The position numbers were made by a program, and so were the translations under genes. A stretch of DNA of 64,000 nucleotides from Stictocephala bisonia (taxonomy: Eukaryota > Arthropoda > Insecta > Hemiptera > Membracidae): positions 434,001 to 498,000 of the forward strand of contig JAQJVL010000246.1 of NCBI GenBank assembly GCA_035578905.1, in the 5' to 3' direction. This document shows positions 54,001 to 60,000 of this stretch, piece after piece (position 1 is the first letter of the stretch; each line of letters begins with the position of its first letter). The notes beneath the pieces were generated by a model. The model worked only from the letters and a program-made list of their open reading frames with translations. It was not told the DNA's origin and searched no databases.

Positions 54001-57000
54001 GACACTATGATTATTAAAGGTCCAATCTAGTGGATCATGAGTTGGTATTATGAAGTTTTAACATTTACAATCCTAAAAGAATGACATTTAAAGTTTCAAA
54101 TATTTAACTATAAGAAAATTAATTATTAAAACTCTCAATATTTTACAAAAAATACTTATAGTCCACTAGAACAGGTTTTCACCAATCAAATGACACTTCA
54201 AAAGTTACAATATGATCCAGGTTATGGACTGATTGTTGAAATAGAATTTCACGTTTTTGTGGAACGAAACAGCCCCCATAAAAGGTTTAGTGGATCTTTT
54301 CCGTTGACTCACTACCATAACCATAACCTAGGTTAACCTTAAATAACCAAATCTAGGATAAAATAACCTAACCAAACCTAACATAACTTAACCAAAGTAG
54401 TGGTAGTGAACTAACAGAAAAGATCTGGTTTAGTATAAGTCAATGACAATATCTAAAACTTAATTGATTAAGAGACCTTTAGTTTCGATGTGCCTGATTA
54501 AGTCGGCTTCTTTACCACTTTGTGCCAGGTACTTAGTGTAGCAGCGCACAATGAATAAGGCGTTTAACGTCTGCCAACTTGACATGTTGCTGGAACAAAT
54601 ATATTCGAATTAAAAGCAAAATATGGGAAGGATATTTTAAATGAAGGATTACTAGGGTTTACTGAATTATCACCATAAATTGGTACTCTTATGATGAAAA
54701 TATTCTGTTATACCTTAGCAATGCCTAAGCTCCTATGTAAGTGCGTGATCGGTTTGGCCCCATCTCTTGCCAAGTTAAAAGACTTCCTTTCTGTCGAGAT
54801 TAAAAGTCTCAACATAAAACTTTTAATTGTTTAAATTAGGACCACTTCATCTTTTTTTCTTACCTATTTGCCCAAGAACATGGGGCTTGTTGTGATGATG
54901 ATTTTTATTATAATACAAAAAATGAAAATTACTTATTAAAAAATAATCAGCACAAAAATACAGGGAAAATACTTCCCCAGCGTAGAACCATTCTAATACT
55001 TCAAGTGATTGGTGTAGTAAATATTACAATAGACTTCAAAAGCTGCACACTTAAGACTTTTCTATCAGCCAACAGTTTAGTCAAGTGAGGTATAAACTCA
55101 CGTCCAGACCCAACAGTTTGGTCAGTGACTTGAGGTAGGCATTTAACCGACTATTCAGTCTGGAAATCTCAATAATTAAGTAAGTAGATAACACTGTTAT
55201 ATGCACTTTGCCTTTAAGATTTATAAAGAAAAAAATGAAAACAGGCAATGTTGGGTACATCTTGTTTACAATGCAACATGAGTAAAATGTCAGCAACTTT
55301 TTTTAACTTGTGTTCTTAAAATAACATAGTGAAGGTTAGACTGAATTACACAAATATCTTAGCTTCTTCAAATCTCTCTTTCTATTGAAGAATATGCCAG
55401 TTTCAATAACTATTGAGAAAACTACTTGTTATAATTTAGTCTTTGATTTAAATTCTTTAAAGGCGGTCAGCCATCTAGGTTGTATCACTTAAACCAATGC
55501 TCAAGTAAGATTTTACGGAAATGTTTAGGCCCATAGTTTATAAGTTTTTATATAAAATTATGTTTGATATGCCTTTTGTGAATGTTGATTGCTAAGCATA
55601 TTTTAATTCAATGTTTGTGATGCACGTATATAAAATTGTCCTAATTTAACCTTAGATTGTGAGCATCAAGTGAACCAATGTGTGCTCCCTACTGCTAGGT
55701 CCTTTTTCCGGCGCTGCGCAAGCTTTTTTTGTAAAAAAATACTAAATATGCTCCAAATGTAATGTTATCATATTGTTTTTCTTCTCAAGAACTGTACTTT
55801 CACATACTACTATCAACACTTACAAAAAGAATTAGTAAATAATTACGGTACTACCATGAAAACATTTTTAAATTTTGTACGTAAATTTTAACTTATAATC
55901 CTCCTTAGGGGCACTAAACAATTTTTATAAATAATTCCAAGATAGCCAAATGGTTTATTATTTAGTGCACTAAAATAATATGTTGTTACATTTTACATAA
56001 ACTACTAGGTTTATTTTGGAAGTGTTTGTTTACATAAAACGCAAAAATTAAAAAATGTGCAAAGATACAGTATGATCACTTTACATAATCAAATAGTACA
56101 TGTAAAAATAAAAAAATCACGATTGAATGTACAAGAAAATGTTGTTTAGGAAAAAATAGTCATATTGTACCCATACACAAATTTTTATATTTTTAGTTTG
56201 TTGGGAAAAATAACAAATTTACCACTGAAACGAAACATTTCAGGGAAAAATTACATAACTGAATTCAGGGAAAAATAAAGGGTATGAATAATTTTTTATA
56301 ATTTTTTGCTATATGTACTGTATTAGTACAATCTATTAGCTACAAGAAAATGTAAAATATATGAAAATATTCCAAAAAGTATAAAACTTATAACACCATA
56401 AGTCAGTGTGCGCAAATTGTGTAAACAACGCTAGAAAAATAATACATATTGTAAACATTATAAAAAATATAAAATAATTTTTGGGAATTTTTAGAACAGT
56501 AACACTTGATAGAACACAAATTTCTGAGTAGAAATATAAAAAATGTATTACAGTAGTGCCATAAATAAGGTTTTCGCGCTATATAATAACATACTACGTC
56601 ATATTGTTTACACGTAAATAAAATAAACAAACTATTTAGATTGCATAGAAATAATACATACTATTTTTTTTTCTAAGATAATTATGAGTAGGCTACACTA
56701 ATACCATATCCATACACATGTTGTTTGCTGCAATCGGATAAAAAATAAATGTTAAGGCTAGTACGTACGTAAATATATACACGGACATAAAACGACATTA
56801 AATTTTGATAAATAGAGCTTACTGTAAACATTATAAAAATAATTTTTGGAAATTCTTAGAACATTACACTTGATAGAACACATATTTCTGAATAGAAATA
56901 TAAAGAAATTATTACAGTAGTGCCATAAATAAGGTTTTCACGCTAAATAATAACATACCACGTCATATTGTTTTCACGTAAATAAAATAAACAGTCTACT

Positions 57001-60000
57001 TAGATTGCACAGAAATAATACATACTATTTTTTTATTTTTTATAAGATTATTATAAGTAGGCTATACTTATCATGATGCTTCAGCTAAAGAATTCTTTCC
57101 TAAACTTGGCATTTTAACAGATAATGGAATGTATATTTTTTAAACCATAATGACAGTGATAAAATCTCAAGATAACATACCAACACTGGGTGACACTCAT
57201 AGATATAAAACTCGCAACAGGAATATGTGTGCCATTCAAAATTATAGAATAGAATTTTCCAAAAAGAAACCAGTATTATCTGGTATAAAATTTTATTACA
57301 GCATTCCAGAAAGAATACATTCACTATCTAATGTAAAATTTAAAACGCAATAAAAAAAAATATTTAATAGATAAGGCCCTATACTGTTTTGAAGACCTTT
57401 AATTTTATAAATTTTAAATATACTTCTCTTTGGTAGTGTTTAATTTTATTTGACACTGTACATTTACTTTATGAAATTTACTTATAAATTATACTGACAC
57501 CATTCTTTATCTTGTATAAATCTTTGTACAAAATAATGAATAAAGATTTGTAATTGATTGATTGATTGATTGATAATACCCTATCTGTACACACATTATT
57601 TGCTGAAACCGGAAAAAAAATAAATCTTTAGGCTAGTACCTACATAAGTATCAATTTCACTGTCTGATTATTTTAGATACTAAAAAACACAATAACACAT
57701 TGTACTATGACTACACTAAACACAACACATAACTTTATTCATTCAAATAGTTATTTATAACACTTACAGCGAATAAAACACTCACAAAGAAAATCAGACA
57801 CGCAACTAGTAAAAATGACTGTCTACTCTGGCCGTGGCATTGACGGGCTCTGCGGTTCTGCTTCTTCCAGTAAAGTAAAAACTTGTCACATGACCATTGC
57901 TAACCTACTGCACGAGAGTCGTTCGAATCGACGCTGATTAACTTGTCAACTCTCTGTCTATCCAGCTAATTTTTTTTTCGTTTATATATCTATAAATAAA
58001 TTATTAGTTAAACTTTTATCAACAGCATAAATTATGCCGTACCTTGCTTTTGGGAAATCATGTAAAAAAGGGTATATAAAAACATGTTTTGTAAAATACC
58101 CAATGCAGCTAAGAGAATGAAATTTGTTTTGTTGGATAGAGTATTTCATTCTCTACAGACTGACATTTGGTACGTCTTATTCCGTCTTCTGGTTATTCTT
58201 CAGTGATATGACAAACATCGGCAATTTTACTACCTCCAGACCTCCGCCAGGCTAGAATTGAGTGGGAGTTTTGAGTTGTACGTTCTAATTTTATTTCCTA
58301 TGTTTATAAAATGGTATACAAAAATTATTAAAAATCTGATATAAATAGAACAGAATATTCTGCGTCGATTGCTACCAACTTTGTAGTGATTGCTTGATAA
58401 TAAACATATGTTTATTGATTTTAATGCAACAGCATAAATTATGCCGTTCCTCGCTTTTAGAAGGGATTTTGTGAGTCACATAAATTATGTCGTTCCTCAC
58501 AATCTAGAGTTAAAAATTAATTAAATTGAAAACACTAGAGAAGATTGTAAAAACTAAAAATCAATCAAAACTAAGCATTTATTCAAGAATTACAGAAGAA
58601 TGTAAATTTTTAAAACCGGCTAGTGAACAAGTTTAAAATAACTTATTGGAGCTAAGTTTTAGTTTGTTTTGAAGAAAATAAACGTTATTCTTGTGGAAAA
58701 TAGAATCATGATGGCTGGAAACCAGGTCAGAAGGCACCAGAATTACCGATAACTTTAAACCTTTCCACTCGACTATTTTTTTACCTGTTTGCCCCCTTGC
58801 TCGTAATATTATGACGTATTTTTGGTAGTAAGAAGCGGTTCAGTATTTGTGAGGTTTATGCAATAATTAAAATGTTATATAATGAATTTAAACACTTAAA
58901 TGTATATGTTATGTGATAGAATGGAAAGAAAAGAAAAGTTAACTAAAAAGTTTTTTGTAATATGGTATGATATCCTTCAAATATTATATATCACCATCAC
59001 CACTATTTACAGTTTGGTCTACTTGTACAACACTGTCACTTTCTTAGATATTTTCTTATGTTGGAGGAAGTATTTCATCATTACTAACACCTTCATCTTC
59101 ACTTGATTGACCATCTGATTAATCACGTTGTAATTGTTATATTACTTCAGCATATATCTGAATCTGTAAGATTTGGACTACTATGATTTTTTTACACTAC
59201 TGTCAAGTGTCAACTAACGAAAAATCGAACTGAAGGTTAGAATAAACAAGAAAGAATAACAATAACATCACGTGATATTCCAGTTGTGCAGTTCATTTAG
59301 TTTCTGCATGATAGCAGCGCAAATTGGGAACAACGATAACCAAACGAAACTTGCGTCATTGCTTTGTCGGACACTGTCCGACATACAAGTGGAACGGCTA
59401 TATTACGATGTCGAACAGCGTCCGACACACAAGTGGAAAGGGTTAACCTCCCTCCCTCCCCTCTTAAGGATTTTGTGATCAACGGAGTATGATTTTCAAC
59501 TCCATCAATTAATTCTTTAACTTTTCTTCTCACATTAAGCTAACATTTTAAATACACATCAATGCATAATTTCGGCTATAAACTAAAAATCACTAGTAAA
59601 ATATCAATAATCTTAGGTGCAAGGTACACTAAAAGACATACTTCTCTATTTGGTTAGATTTAAGCAGCTCTGTTGATAAGTTGAACAAAACTTGAAGTAG
59701 AGCTGCCAGATTTCCAGTCTTCAGGTTGTTCTCTTTAAAGGCCTCACAATTTGGTAAGATTTTCTGCATAACAGCTTCATCGTTAGATCTAAAATAATGA
59801 AAATAATCAATTATTTGGAATGGTAAAATTTTTAACACAAGGTCATTTTGATAAAAAAGACGTAATCCTAAAATGTCTCATACATATTTAAATAAAAATT
59901 AAATCAACTACACCTGCCGCCATATTGAATTTGATTCTCCTTAAGGCTAATATTAATTCAAATAAAGATTACAACTTTATTTATGAATGTACAATTTTAA

